This document shows positions 17,206 to 26,517 of a stretch of 64,000 nt of DNA, in pieces (positions within the stretch are counted from its first letter, which is position 1; each line of letters starts with the position of its first letter). Source of the stretch: Isochrysis galbana (Eukaryota > Haptophyta > Isochrysidales > Isochrysidaceae); contig CM030931.1 of the NCBI GenBank assembly GCA_018136815.1, forward strand, positions 8,358,557 through 8,422,556. The letters are read 5' to 3'. The position numbers were made by a program, and so were the translations under genes. The notes beneath the pieces were generated by a model, which did no database searches, was not told where the DNA came from, and saw only the letters and a list, made by a program, of their open reading frames with translations.

Positions 17206-19769
17206 ATGGCGGCGGCAGGGCTGCAGCTCAAGCAGGTCGAGCTGGAGAATCGGGCGCTGCGCTTGCTCATCTGCACGTGGAATGTTGGCAACGCCAGTCC
17301 AAAGCCCGACGAGCTCGAGCATTGGCTGCCTGAGGCGGGTGGAGATCTCGACCTTGTGGTAGTCGGTCCGCTGGCCCCCCTGCCTGCACCGCGCCCTCGC
17401 TAATTCTCACGTGTTTCACTCTCCGCCTGGCCCGCACCCTGCCCTATTCTCCCGCCTTTCACCCCCCACCTGGCCCGCACCCTCATTTATTTTCCCGCCT
17501 CTCACCCTCCGCCGGCCCCTCGCCACACCTTGTCTGCCCCTACCCACCCACCCAACACACCCACCTTTAGCCCACTCCTTCACCCTACTCGTAGCCCCTT
17601 GCCCCTCTGCGATTCTTGGCCCTTGCGTACCTTCCGGCCCCTTTACCCTCCGCTACTCCTCCTCACGCTCCTTACCCTCTGCGCTATTTCGGCGCCACAC
17701 AACCCCGCAGCAGCGCTCCTTGGCCCGAAGCGGCCATCGACCGTGTGGCCGTGCTTCCCTGGGCCTTTTCATCGACTGTTTGTTTTCTCGCGCACTCACA
17801 GGCACGCAAGAGAACTCCGAGTCGGAGGCGCCTGGCGACGCATCAATACCCGCGGTCAAGTCCTTGGAATCGGAGACTGACATCACGGAACGCAAAAGCT
17901 CCACCTCGACTAAGAAGGCTGAGCAGCTCTCCCACCAATGGGATGAGATGTTGTCCACTCGTCTGGGTTCGGGCTGGGGCGTTTGCAAGAAGCTCGTTCT
18001 ACGCGAGATGCGCCTCATCATATTCGCCCGACAGGGGATGATCAATGGCGACGAGAAGGCGTTCGCCGTGAGCGGAATCCAATGGGCACGCTCAGCCACT
18101 GGGATTGCGACTGTATGGGGTAACAAGGGCGGCTTGGCCATTAAGATTCAGGTTGGACATACTACCATCGCCTTCGTGTCTGCACATCTTGCTGCGCATG
18201 ATCATAAACTCAAGGCACGCAACGATATGTGCAGGGAGATTTTGAAGGAGACGCGAGGTATTGGAGTTCGCCACCTTGACGTGGCTTCCGAATTCGACCA
18301 TTGCTTTTGGTGAGTGCTCGGGCATCCACCAGCTCGTGGAGCTTGCCAGGTCTAGTCATAGATGCGTGTATCATGCAATCAATCTACGGCGTCGATACCT
18401 GGCCAGCATCTATCTGCAGCTGCATTGGCTATCATCGAGCTGCACACCTGAGTTCTCATGCCATCCTAAATACACAGGTTTGGCGATCTGAACTATCGGG
18501 TCAATCTAAACGTTCCCGCAGTTCAGAAGGAATCCGGCCGAGAACAGAGCGACGGTAGCGGCCGGCCGGTCACGCTCTCCGAGCCCACGGAAGATCATGT
18601 TGCCGCTGCAAAGTTGCAGGCTCTCTACCGTGGCCGAATCGGCCGTTTGAAGGCACTGGTTCCATATGCTGAGCACGATGACCACTGGAACGCTGTACAC
18701 GACCTAATAGAAGAAGGGGCCTGGGAGAGGCTACTCGCCGCCGATCAGCTGCGGGCAAGCATTGCCGCAGGCGCGGTCTTCAGCGAGTTCAAGGAAGGGA
18801 ACGCATCTTTCCCACCCACTTTCAAGATGAATCGAGTCCCGGGCAATGACTACAAAAACCAGCGGATACCATCCTACACGGATCGCATCCTGTGGCGCTC
18901 AATGCCTCAGCACCGTCAAGCTGTTTCGCAGATCAGTCTCTCTTCCGCTCCTGGAGTCTCGACTTCGGACCACAAGCCGGTTTTCGGAGTGTTTGAGCTG
19001 CGCCTCAGCTGCCCACCTGCTATCGTTCCGTCTTTGTCGCTGTCATCGAACCCAAACAGCGCCCCTTTGGTCCGGATGAGTAATTGCCGAATTCTTGGCA
19101 ACTTCCGGGTTCAGGCAAACGTAGGCAAGCCGTCTGCGCAGCCGTTTTTCTTTTGCTACACCAACCCACCCGGCGTGCTAGGCAGGTCCGCACGCACATA
19201 TACTATTGCCGCCCCCCCGCAAAGATGGTTGTCGCCAGCTCCTTATGCCGTCTTCAAGTACGCCTATAGAGCAACCTTTGTTGATGTTTGGCTTGCAATC
19301 TTACGGTTGTCCTCCCACATGCCTCAGTCGTGCGCCCATGTCGGCAGGCACTACCCGCGACCGCTCGCCTCTGTCTTTACAATCGGATGTCAAGGCCTCC
19401 CCCCCTTCGTGGTCTTGGGACGACCGCCGTGTGCCCCTTCTGCGACCTGCCGTGCGCGGTCCCGATCTGCGACACGTCTCGCTCATTCTTTGCTTCTTCG
19501 AAGATAGGTGGTCACCGCACGACCCACTTGGTACGGTCACTGTCCCGCTTTTACCACCCGCATCATTGTCCGGGGCGAGCGAGTACTCTATCACCGTAGA
19601 TTCTCCACTACGGTATTACAATGTCACGAAGCGCACAGGCCGGTTTCGCGCCACATTAACGGTCTCATATGGTGCAGCTCTTGCCCTCGCTTTGTCTCGA
19701 GCAAATCAAGAAGGTGCTGGCACAAGGGCACGTAGTGCGTGTGGGCCTGCTCGTTGCGAGGTCATGTGA
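17206..19769 (+). CDS. Inositol polyphosphate 5-phosphatase with internal IQ-like motif and C2-like tail
   Basis: Removes the 5-phosphate from phosphoinositides or inositol phosphates. Proposed exons are 17206-17365, 17802-18309, 18478-19185 and 19328-19769, giving 605 residues; the first two introns (436 and 168 bp) are well supported by restored motifs (VVVGTQE, FDHCFWFGDLNYR), the last is tentative but keeps frame. Catalytic motifs in order: LLICTWNVGNASP, WGNKGGLAIKI, FVSAHLAAH, FGDLNYR, RIPSYTDRILW, STSDHKPVFGVF. Between FGDLNYR and the DQL helix there is an insertion with AAKLQALYRGRIGRLKAL, which fits an IQ calmodulin-binding motif. The C-terminus (SWSWDDRRVPLLRP, LGTVTVPLL, TGRFRATLTVSY) resembles a C2 domain, which would bring the enzyme to membranes. 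Overall this is close to SHIP/OCRL-type architecture without SH2, ASH or RhoGAP domains. Confidence 0.88.
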
Positions 19770-20001
19770 CGTCAAGGGCTCCCTCCAAAAATCCAAAGGG
19801 TATTCGAGCTCAGCCTGTTAACCCAGTAGCGATCTTCACGTCACGGTGTACAATCTCAGTCTCGTGCGTCATGCTCTGATGCCACTGCAAATCGGTGTTT
19901 GGTTTGCTCATCCACGCTAGAAACAATCCAAGTTCAAAATCTACTCACAACTGAACGTAATTCATTGTACTTGTAGTAGATAGTAGTAAGGCACAGTGGG
20001 T
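19770..20001. other. 3' flank of 5-phosphatase
   Basis: No gene seen. Confidence 0.4.
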
Positions 20002-20192
20002 GTTGAGGTCGGTCGGTGAGTTGGGGTCGGGTTGATGAGAAGATGGGGTTGGAGGTTGAGGTTGGGGGTGGGTTGAGTTGGTGGGTCGGTTGGGCTCCCG
20101 AACCTCACCAAACCCACCTCCGACCCCAACCAACCCTACCCCTTACCCCAACTCACCATCCCGACCCCAACTTCACCCCGACCGACCTCAAC
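20002..20192. repeat. Foldback element (imperfect inverted repeat)
   Basis: Outer ends are exact: GTTGAGGTCGGTCGG at 20002-20016 and its reverse complement at 20178-20192. Inside, the left arm is G/T-rich (TTGGGGTCGGG, GGGGTTGG) and the right arm is the matching C/A-rich strand (CCCGACCCCAA, CCAACCC), so about 95 bp fold on about 95 bp. It may be a MITE-like element. No coding content. Confidence 0.8.
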
Positions 20193-20324
20193 CCCCAATG
20201 GGGCAACTAAGTTTATACTTGGTTGCAGCATGGGGGGGCGCCTCGCGCCCCCTCCCTCAAGCTCCAACTTACCTCCGGGGGCCCTATCGGTGAGTCATCC
20301 CCAGCCGCTCTGCCATTTGTTTGG

Positions 20325-20880
20325 CATGAGTTGGGCACTCATTAACACCACCCAAACCCCCAGTGGCCAGTGGGCGCGGGTCGCGGGTCGCGTAGCCGCA
20401 CTCCCTCGCCCGCGCTGGGCCTGCCCTCGAGCTGACTCCCCCCCCCCCCCATCCCTGGTCGCCAGGTCACCAGGCATACAGGGGCCGGCCTATGGGCGGC
20501 ACCCATGGCCGGCGAGTCGAGCGTGGGGGGTGGGGGGAGAGGCAAAGGGTGCCAGGGGCTGAGCCCCAGTCTCCACTGCCCCTTGAACTGCCTCTGCCGG
20601 CACTCTAGGAGCTAGGAACCCTCAGAGTACCGTTTAGAGTAGGCCCTCCTGACCCATTCCCCTCCCCACCCACAGGCTTGCCTGTCTCTCACTCTCACTC
20701 CCTACCCTGCGTGGCCAGCCCATTGCTCCAACCCCTCCTCCTCCCTGGTCGACAAGCAGATAGGTGCAGCGTGGGGGGCCTTGAGGCTCAGGAGCGCCAG
20801 CGAGGGAGAGGCAGCAAAGGCCAGGGCCCAACCCCAGCCTCCTTTGCCCCCTGGCCCCCGAGCTGGCCTCCATGAGGAGC
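20325..20880 (-). repeat. Repeat C, minus-oriented copies
   Basis: Sequence related to 33990-34290 and 59835-60150, but inverted relative to them. Shared words include CCAGTGGCCAGTGGG, GGGCCTGCCCTCGAGCTGAC, CTGGTCGCCAGG and CCAGGGGCTGAGCCCCAG. A second partial copy follows at about 20750-20880 (GGCAGCAAAGGCCAGGGCCC). Read-through ORFs in it are Pro/Arg-rich and not conserved. Confidence 0.7.
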
Positions 20881-21172
20881 CTCCGGGAGTCGCCAGAGGG
20901 CAGCTACAGGCCTGAAGTCGCGTTCCGTCGAAAGAGAACCAAGCGGTTGTTTTGTTTTCACTTTAGGAGTGTGACGGTGTTTTGTGTCCGCTTAGCGTTT
21001 TGCGTTTTCGCACATAAATAAATAACGTTATCTTCTACTTGCCGCAGGCAGCCTATTGCGCCGTTGCAAAAACCCTCGAACAAGAAAACTCTGACGTAAC
21101 CCGCCGTCCCTACCGTAACCGAGTGGACGGCAGCCGGCCCGCGCGGCACATGCCGGCAAGCCTTTGGTCAAC
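20881..21172. other. 5' flank of the DENN gene
   Basis: No separate gene. Unlike several neighbours this start is not preceded by a pyrimidine-rich tract. Confidence 0.35.
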
Positions 21173-22981
21173 ATGGCTGAGGAAGTGGAGGCCATCATCT
21201 GGCCGCCACGTGTGGCGATGTGGAACACGGCTGCGCAGCGCGCTGACATGCACGACCGGTTGGTACGGAGTGCGCACGCTGCCAACGTAGAGGGCGCTGT
21301 GATGCAGGCGGCGTCCCTCTTCCACCAAGCCTCCCAGATTGAACCCAGACCGGCCACAGTGATCTCGCACGTCAACATGCTCTTCAAGGCAGGTAATTAT
21401 GCGCTCGCTGCCTCGTGCTATTCGCGTCTACTGCTCGAGTATCAGCTTAGCGATAAGCAACAGGAGATGGTGCAGGCGAAACGACAGCAAGCCAATGCTG
21501 CGGCCGCCCGGGATCTGAGGTGTGCAGGTGCTAGCGTAGTTATCATTGCTGCCTTCCGCCGGTTGAAGTTGAGGCAGAAAGTGGTGCATGCGAGCGCTGC
21601 AAACGTCCTGCAACGATGCGTACTTCGATGGCTGCATAGACATGGCCGCGGCCCTCTACCACTCGTGGAGCACGTGACGGTCTTAAACACCGGTGGTGAG
21701 GAAGACAACAACACTTCCGCCATTCTATTCCATTGCGAATGTGCTGATCCGCGCACTGTCAAGCTTGGCCTCTTCACCTTGCTACCTTTCTGTGAAATGG
21801 CGGGAGGCGAAATGACGGGAGGCCGACAAGCCGATGAAGCTTCCTCGGCTGATCATGAATTCCCGCTGCAATTTTGTCTGACAACAAAGATTGGCGAACG
21901 TATACATGGCTGTGTCCTGAAGCTATGGAAGTCACGTTGTTGCTATTTAGTGCTTTTGGGAAGGCATTACACACCCAGGGCATTTGCGGGAGCGGCCCAA
22001 GCCCTCCTACCGGTTGCAGCGAGCAGTCTCGCCGGCTGGGAAAGCTACGACTGTGATGTTGATATTGCGATGGGCCGGAAGACATCGCATACTAGGGATG
22101 CTCTTTGGGATCCATTGCGTAAGGCGTGTCTACCACTCGTTACAGTTTGTGGGCCGAGGGCGACTGGTGCCATGTGGCAAATCAGCGTTGACAAAACCAT
22201 TCTGAGAGGGCGGCTGCCGCCAATTAGAGCCATCGACATTCGTGCCGAGTCTCCAGAGATCGCCCTTGCGCCGAGCGTAGGCAAGCTTAGAAGTGCCACG
22301 TTAGCCAGACTCTTGAGTGCCCTCCTTCTTGAGCAGAAAGTTGTCCTCTCCTCAGCATCAGCCTTTCGATTGTCTAGGGCTGCGCATGCCTGCATATCGC
22401 TCTTATTGCCGCTGCGGTGGACTCAGACATACGTGCCGCTGCTTCCTGCCTCGCATCATGTAGTCCTCAATGCGCCCTTCCCGTTCATCTACGGGATCTT
22501 GACATCGAATGCGTGTGATGTCAGCCCAGGTATCGTGGTTTTTGACATCGATTGCGGATCCATCTGTGGAGAAGTCCTCGAGACGCTTCCACGACGAGAA
22601 CAGGACATCTTATGTCGCATACGTCGCCAGCCTCCGCAACGAATTGCACACGGTTTCGATGCTACAGCGCAAGCATGCTTTGCGGTGGTGATGTCTATTT
22701 TAAGGGACGTTCTAACGTTGGCTCCGGATGCGTGGGCAGCTAGTCCAATGGAAGGTGAGGAGCGCCTGGACGTGGCGCTTGATCTACTTTCGGAACGCTT
22801 TGTGCTCTCCAGGGCGGCTGGAGACACACGAGCATTTGTCAGGCTCCTATGTGAGACATCTTCATTCAAGGAGTTTGCTGAGCACGTGTTGAGGCCTCGG
22901 GAAACTTGGCCGAGATGGCTGAGGAGCTTCATGCACTACGCAACGGGAGGCTCACATGGGAAGTACAGTGGATTTACGTAA
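21173..22981 (+). CDS. DENN-domain protein (putative Rab guanine-nucleotide exchange factor)
   Basis: DENN proteins activate Rab GTPases in membrane traffic. The frame is open upstream from 21164, but the first ATG is 21173 (MAEEVEAIIWPPR); the product is 602 residues in one exon. N-terminal residues 15-100 are helical and TPR-like (ADMHDRLVRSAHAANVEGAV, YALAASCYSRLLLEY), followed by a basic Ile/Arg helix (VIIAAFRRLKLRQKVVHAS) that resembles a degenerate IQ motif. The upstream DENN region follows (LPLVEHVTVL, EFPLQFCLTTKIGERIHGCV), then the central DENN core LARLLSALLLEQKVVLSSAS, SRAAHACISLLLPLRWTQTY and VPLLPASHHVVLNAPFPFIY, the most conserved part of the family. The downstream DENN part extends to the end (SFKEFAEHVLRPRETWPRWL). 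Subfamily and Rab substrate are unknown. It fits with the TBC Rab-GAP at 34.8 kb only in general theme. Confidence 0.88.
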   Translation: MAEEVEAIIWPPRVAMWNTAAQRADMHDRLVRSAHAANVEGAVMQAASLFHQASQIEPRPATVISHVNMLFKAGNYALAASCYSRLLLEYQLSDKQQEMVQAKRQQANAAAARDLRCAGASVVIIAAFRRLKLRQKVVHASAANVLQRCVLRWLHRHGRGPLPLVEHVTVLNTGGEEDNNTSAILFHCECADPRTVKLGLFTLLPFCEMAGGEMTGGRQADEASSADHEFPLQFCLTTKIGERIHGCVLKLWKSRCCYLVLLGRHYTPRAFAGAAQALLPVAASSLAGWESYDCDVDIAMGRKTSHTRDALWDPLRKACLPLVTVCGPRATGAMWQISVDKTILRGRLPPIRAIDIRAESPEIALAPSVGKLRSATLARLLSALLLEQKVVLSSASAFRLSRAAHACISLLLPLRWTQTYVPLLPASHHVVLNAPFPFIYGILTSNACDVSPGIVVFDIDCGSICGEVLETLPRREQDILCRIRRQPPQRIAHGFDATAQACFAVVMSILRDVLTLAPDAWAASPMEGEERLDVALDLLSERFVLSRAAGDTRAFVRLLCETSSFKEFAEHVLRPRETWPRWLRSFMHYATGGSHGKYSGFT

Positions 22982-24060
22982 AGGGGCCAGAGTGGCCAAG
23001 ACTCTGGCCTCCCTGAGAAGCATCGCGTCCTGCTGCGCCTTAGCCTTATGGTTTAGGCGGGAACCATTTGACCGTTTCAGGCTGGCACACCCGTGGGTAG
23101 GGATGATGCATGGCACATGGAGAGACCACGCATCCCAGATATGATACTTGACACATGGGTCGTGCATTTATCACCTGTGAAAGTCCCCGCCCTCTGCCGC
23201 AAATGTTGGGCCTTTCTCCTTCTCCACGGATTCACGAAGAGAGATATTTGGTGGTACATATGCCCCCTTCTAGGTTTTTTGAATTGTGTAATTGGCTCCA
23301 TGCGTGTGTATGGCCATCATCGCGTCACCATGCGCCGTGTTACCTGCGCACGCCCTGCGGCGCGCACCTGACGGTGGCCGTGGAGCCTGGGCCGCCACTA
23401 CGCCCCCGCACCCTGAGCTAGCGAGCCTCAGCCAGAGATCATAAACCACATTTTATGAGCTCTCGGAACGGGCGCAAAGTGTACAATGGCATCGACAATG
23501 TCAGGAAGTGACAAACACCGTCTATTTGCCTATCTGGGTATTGTGGAGATGGACTGTTCCCAGGATCCGGGTAAGGCTCCTGAGACTCCATCCTTGGCAA
23601 CCCACGCGTCCGTAGGCGGCCTATCGACTTGGGTAGCGGGTGAAGATACTTGGGAAGGCTTGGGCACGGGTGCAGTGGTGACGGGGTCCGCGCGCGGCGG
23701 CGAGGGCGGATTTGGCGGTGCAGAGGGCGGTGATGGGTGCATAGGAACAGATTGAATCAATCTCTAGTGGGTGATTTCTAGCGAGAGACCACACACAACT
23801 CAGTAGGGGCTCAAGGGTACGAGGGGTCACGGCATGGCTTCGATCGCAGAGCGCTGCGACGGTTGCTGGGTGCGTACGAAGACACGCCACACCACTTTCT
23901 AACATAAACAAGGGCAACACGTAATAAACACGGGAGCGAAAGCCACGGTGGGTCAACAGAGAGAGCAAAGAAGGAACCAATTGGCTAGAAGAGAACTCGT
24001 CGTCTCGTCGTCCTAGAGAAGGATTGCACACAGAAAAGGCGCGAAAGGGATTCATCCATG
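22982..24060. other. Intergenic, no supported gene
   Basis: Short ORFs occur on both strands, none with recognisable content. The stretch 23660-23760 on the minus strand is Pro/Ser-rich low complexity. Confidence 0.4.
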
Positions 24061-25679
24061 CTTAGTGAAGATCCTACAAGAGTCATCGGCGAATAGCGTC
24101 TCAACGCGAGCACAGCGGCGTGCACTTTACCTATAGCTTTACGTAGCTTAGCCATGGAGTAGCTGGTAGACTTAAAAAGTCTAGAAGCTTACAGAGGTGT
24201 CAGACTTACAGAGTCTAGATGCTTGAGGTTCTTGAGGGTGTACTTTAGCAAGCAAGATGCTCGCTACTTCCTTGGTCTTCATCGACACGTGCTTACTACT
24301 CCCTTGATCTCCATGCCTGGGTGATCAGTCCAGAGCTAGAGCATATTCATATTCCGAGTAGAAAGAAGCCTGTAGAAGCTGCTTGGCCACGTGGATATAA
24401 TGGTAGACCAACATTGAATGAAGTGTAGTGATTGATAGAAGCGTGGAGACGTCGTAGACGTATAGATAGACATGAGAACGAAGATTGATGATTTACCATC
24501 GCGGTTATATAACGGTAGAGCGGAAAATAGCGGAATAGCCTGCAGAGGCTCGCGAATGCGACACCCCCCGACTAAGATCGAAACATCCCCTGATGTTGAG
24601 CGGTCGGACGGACGGTACGTTCGATTACCTTACCATCAAGAGAAGTGGGGCGTTGCGGCTCCTCACTTTTTCGTGTGCCACATGGCGACAAAGCGACAGC
24701 GGTGACGGTGACGGAGAGCAAGCGTCCAATCGGCAGCATTTTCTCATAGCAACACTCGAAGATCGAGCAATATTTCATTCATAGCACATCGGTAGGCGAG
24801 GCCTTTTGAATTCCATCGGGGATTCGAACAGTTACGCGAGTTCCGAGCCATTTGGCACAGAATATCGGAGATCGGAGATCGGAGATCGGAGGATCGGAGA
24901 CTTCAAGAATCGGATGCATTCGTAATCAAAATATCGGACTGCGGAGTAGCGTTATCGAAACGAGAGATCGAGCGAGCAATGATGTTACCCTAGGAGACAT
25001 TCCCAGGCATCGACATCGAGTACTAGGAGTTGTCGCGACCAACTCTAGTAGAATCGAGGTACCATATCATGTATTGCGACATCGTGGTGAATTTGAATTT
25101 GAACCCTCGGATCCGATGTTAGGTTAGTCAAACTTGGCAACCTCACGCGGCGGTTGTAGTTTGACTCACCCTACCCCACCCTTTGTTTCTCCCTTTTACA
25201 GGAGTTTTGCTAACCTGAGTGTTGCGTTGGGTCAGACGCAGGTAGGGGCAATTTCACCGACGATGTATTCGAAATTCGAGACATCGTGCGTGCAGCTGAC
25301 TAGGGACGCCTCTCTAGTCAGAGTCCTCGGTGGCGCGAGCCTTTGAGCGCGTGCGCGACGACGGCAAATCGGGGCAGTAAGCAGGGTACGTACACATAAT
25401 TGCGAGCACGACAAACACAACTCAGCCAGAAATCGAACAGCGACAGGTGAATCGAGAGAAACGAGCAAGCCAAAGGAAGAATCAACGAGAATCGAGACCG
25501 CGATGACCAACCAACTCGGACTAAATCTAGACCATCGAGAACGCATCAAAACAGACTTCAAACAACGAGCGACGGCCATCAAAGCCTCAAACAAACTTGT
25601 GACGAAAAACCGCTCCCACGCGGTGACCATGAGCGCATGGCCAAACAAGTGATGACTCTCCCTCAGAGAGCACATCATA
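24061..25679. other. AT-richer block with small tandem repeats and gene relics
   Basis: Composition drops in GC against both flanks. It contains a duplicated GACTTA..AGTCTAGA word at 24170-24235 and an imperfect (CGGAGAT)n run at about 24868-24900. Protein-like fragments without a full ORF include PELEHIHIPSRKKPVEAAWP (about 24332-24391) and an intact 49-codon ATG ORF at 25503-25652 beginning MTNQLGLNLDHRERIKTDFK. I recognise no family; the block looks like decayed mobile DNA. Confidence 0.4.
25503..25652 (+). CDS. Short unknown ORF in the AT-richer block
   Basis: ATG-to-TGA, 49 codons, basic and helical (DFKQRATAIKASNKLVTKNR). No domain recognised and no neighbours of related function. It may be a fragment of a larger decayed element ORF. 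Confidence 0.2.
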   Translation: MTNQLGLNLDHRERIKTDFKQRATAIKASNKLVTKNRSHAVTMSAWPNK

Positions 25680-25898
25680 TCATATCAAAGGACTCGAACT
25701 CGAAACTCGAAATCGAAATGGAGCAACGGAAACGAAAGAAAGGGATGGGAGCGCGCGTGGTGTGGCGGCTCCTGTGCCCACCTGGCTGGGCGTGTCGTCT
25801 GGGCGCGGTCGCTTCGGCGACAGCGGGGTGTCCATCAGCAGTTCGTCCATCTCAGCGAGGGCGGCGGCAGCGAGGGAGGGAGGCGGCGCGCGCTCCAT
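25680..25898 (-). pseudogene. ORF of repeat family copy 2 (MERAP type)
   Basis: On the minus strand, a hairpin CTATCGTTAAAACGATAG (25920-25903) is followed by GGTC and an ATG at 25898. The ORF reads MERAPPPSLAAAALAEMDEL, then LMDTPLSPKRPRPDD. The copy at 54702 has the related MGRAPLPS and LLMDTPMSPK. The acidic LLMDTP(L/M)SPK segment followed by KRPR-like basic residues is the conserved part. The remainder is Ser/Val-rich and ends at 25680. Probably the 5' end of a mobile element ORF that has lost its 3' part. Confidence 0.5.
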
Positions 25899-25902
25899 GA
25901 CC

Positions 25903-25920
25903 CTATCGTTTTAACGATAG
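25903..25920 (-). repeat. Hairpin before ATG, copy 2
   Basis: Perfect 18-bp palindrome CTATCGTTTTAACGATAG on the plus strand, with the ATG of the MERAP ORF five bases beyond on the minus strand. Same arrangement at 34662-34679 and 54676-54695. Confidence 0.8.
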
Positions 25921-25944
25921 TTGAAGGTAGGATTACCTAGACGT

Positions 25945-25985
25945 AGTAGGTGTTAGCCCAGAATCTTCAGATGTTTATTTTTACA
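25945..25985 (-). repeat. CTGAAGATTC motif, copy at 25970
   Basis: On the minus strand AAAATAAACATCTGAAGATT is followed by CTGGGCTAACACCTA. It lies 50 bp upstream of the hairpin-plus-ATG copy 2, in the same orientation. Confidence 0.8.
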
Positions 25986-26182
25986 CGGTGGACAAAGACT
26001 TCAACCTAGCAACCAACGTCTGACGACCTATTGCTATTGCAGGTGGCGAGAGGGCTAGCCTTACGAAGCATCACTTAACATAACGAAAACTCCCATGTAA
26101 GAGCACCAGGGGATAGCATGGACGGACTCTCTGTGGAAAGACGGAACAAAGCTGCGTCTGCGTCCGAGTGATCAAGATACCA

Positions 26183-26375
26183 CAGGCTCTTGCCCCCTTC
26201 TCTCCAACTCCGGCCGAAGCAGCGCGCACGGCCTCCCCGAACCCAGGATCTCCGCTAAGAGGGAACTGGGGAAGGGGAAAGGGGTTGATGGTGGTTAAGG
26301 ATGGGTAGTAGTGAGGTTCATAAGCACTCTGCCTCACGCCGCACACGTAGCGGAGATTTTTAAGAAGATTTTTTT
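26183..26375. repeat. Repeat B, copy 2
   Basis: About 190 bp closely similar to 55155-55350 in the same orientation: CCCCCTTCTCTCCAACTC, CGGCCGAAGCAGCGCGC, GAACTGGGGAAGGGGAA, CTGCCTCACGCCGCA and TTAAGAAGATTTTTTTA (TTCAAG in the other copy) occur in order. No protein frame is shared. Confidence 0.85.
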
Positions 26376-26517
26376 ATAAAGAGGTGCGAAACGTAGGCGT
26401 AACCTGACTTGTAGTTCTAGTGTGTGTAAAGCAATAGAGAGCAACTATGGGTCACAAAGTTGATACTCCACAGCTCCATAATCTCGGCGCCTTAATTGAC
26501 CATTTAATTGGGGCTCA
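26376..26517. other. 3' flank of the SEP-domain gene
   Basis: AT-richer, no UBX-like exon visible on the minus strand. Confidence 0.4.

Noticed and set aside
25232..25678. 148-residue minus-strand ORF in the AT-richer block
   Set aside because: Ser/Arg/Leu-rich with no domain; the plus strand carries an ATG ORF in the same place, so it may be a shadow.
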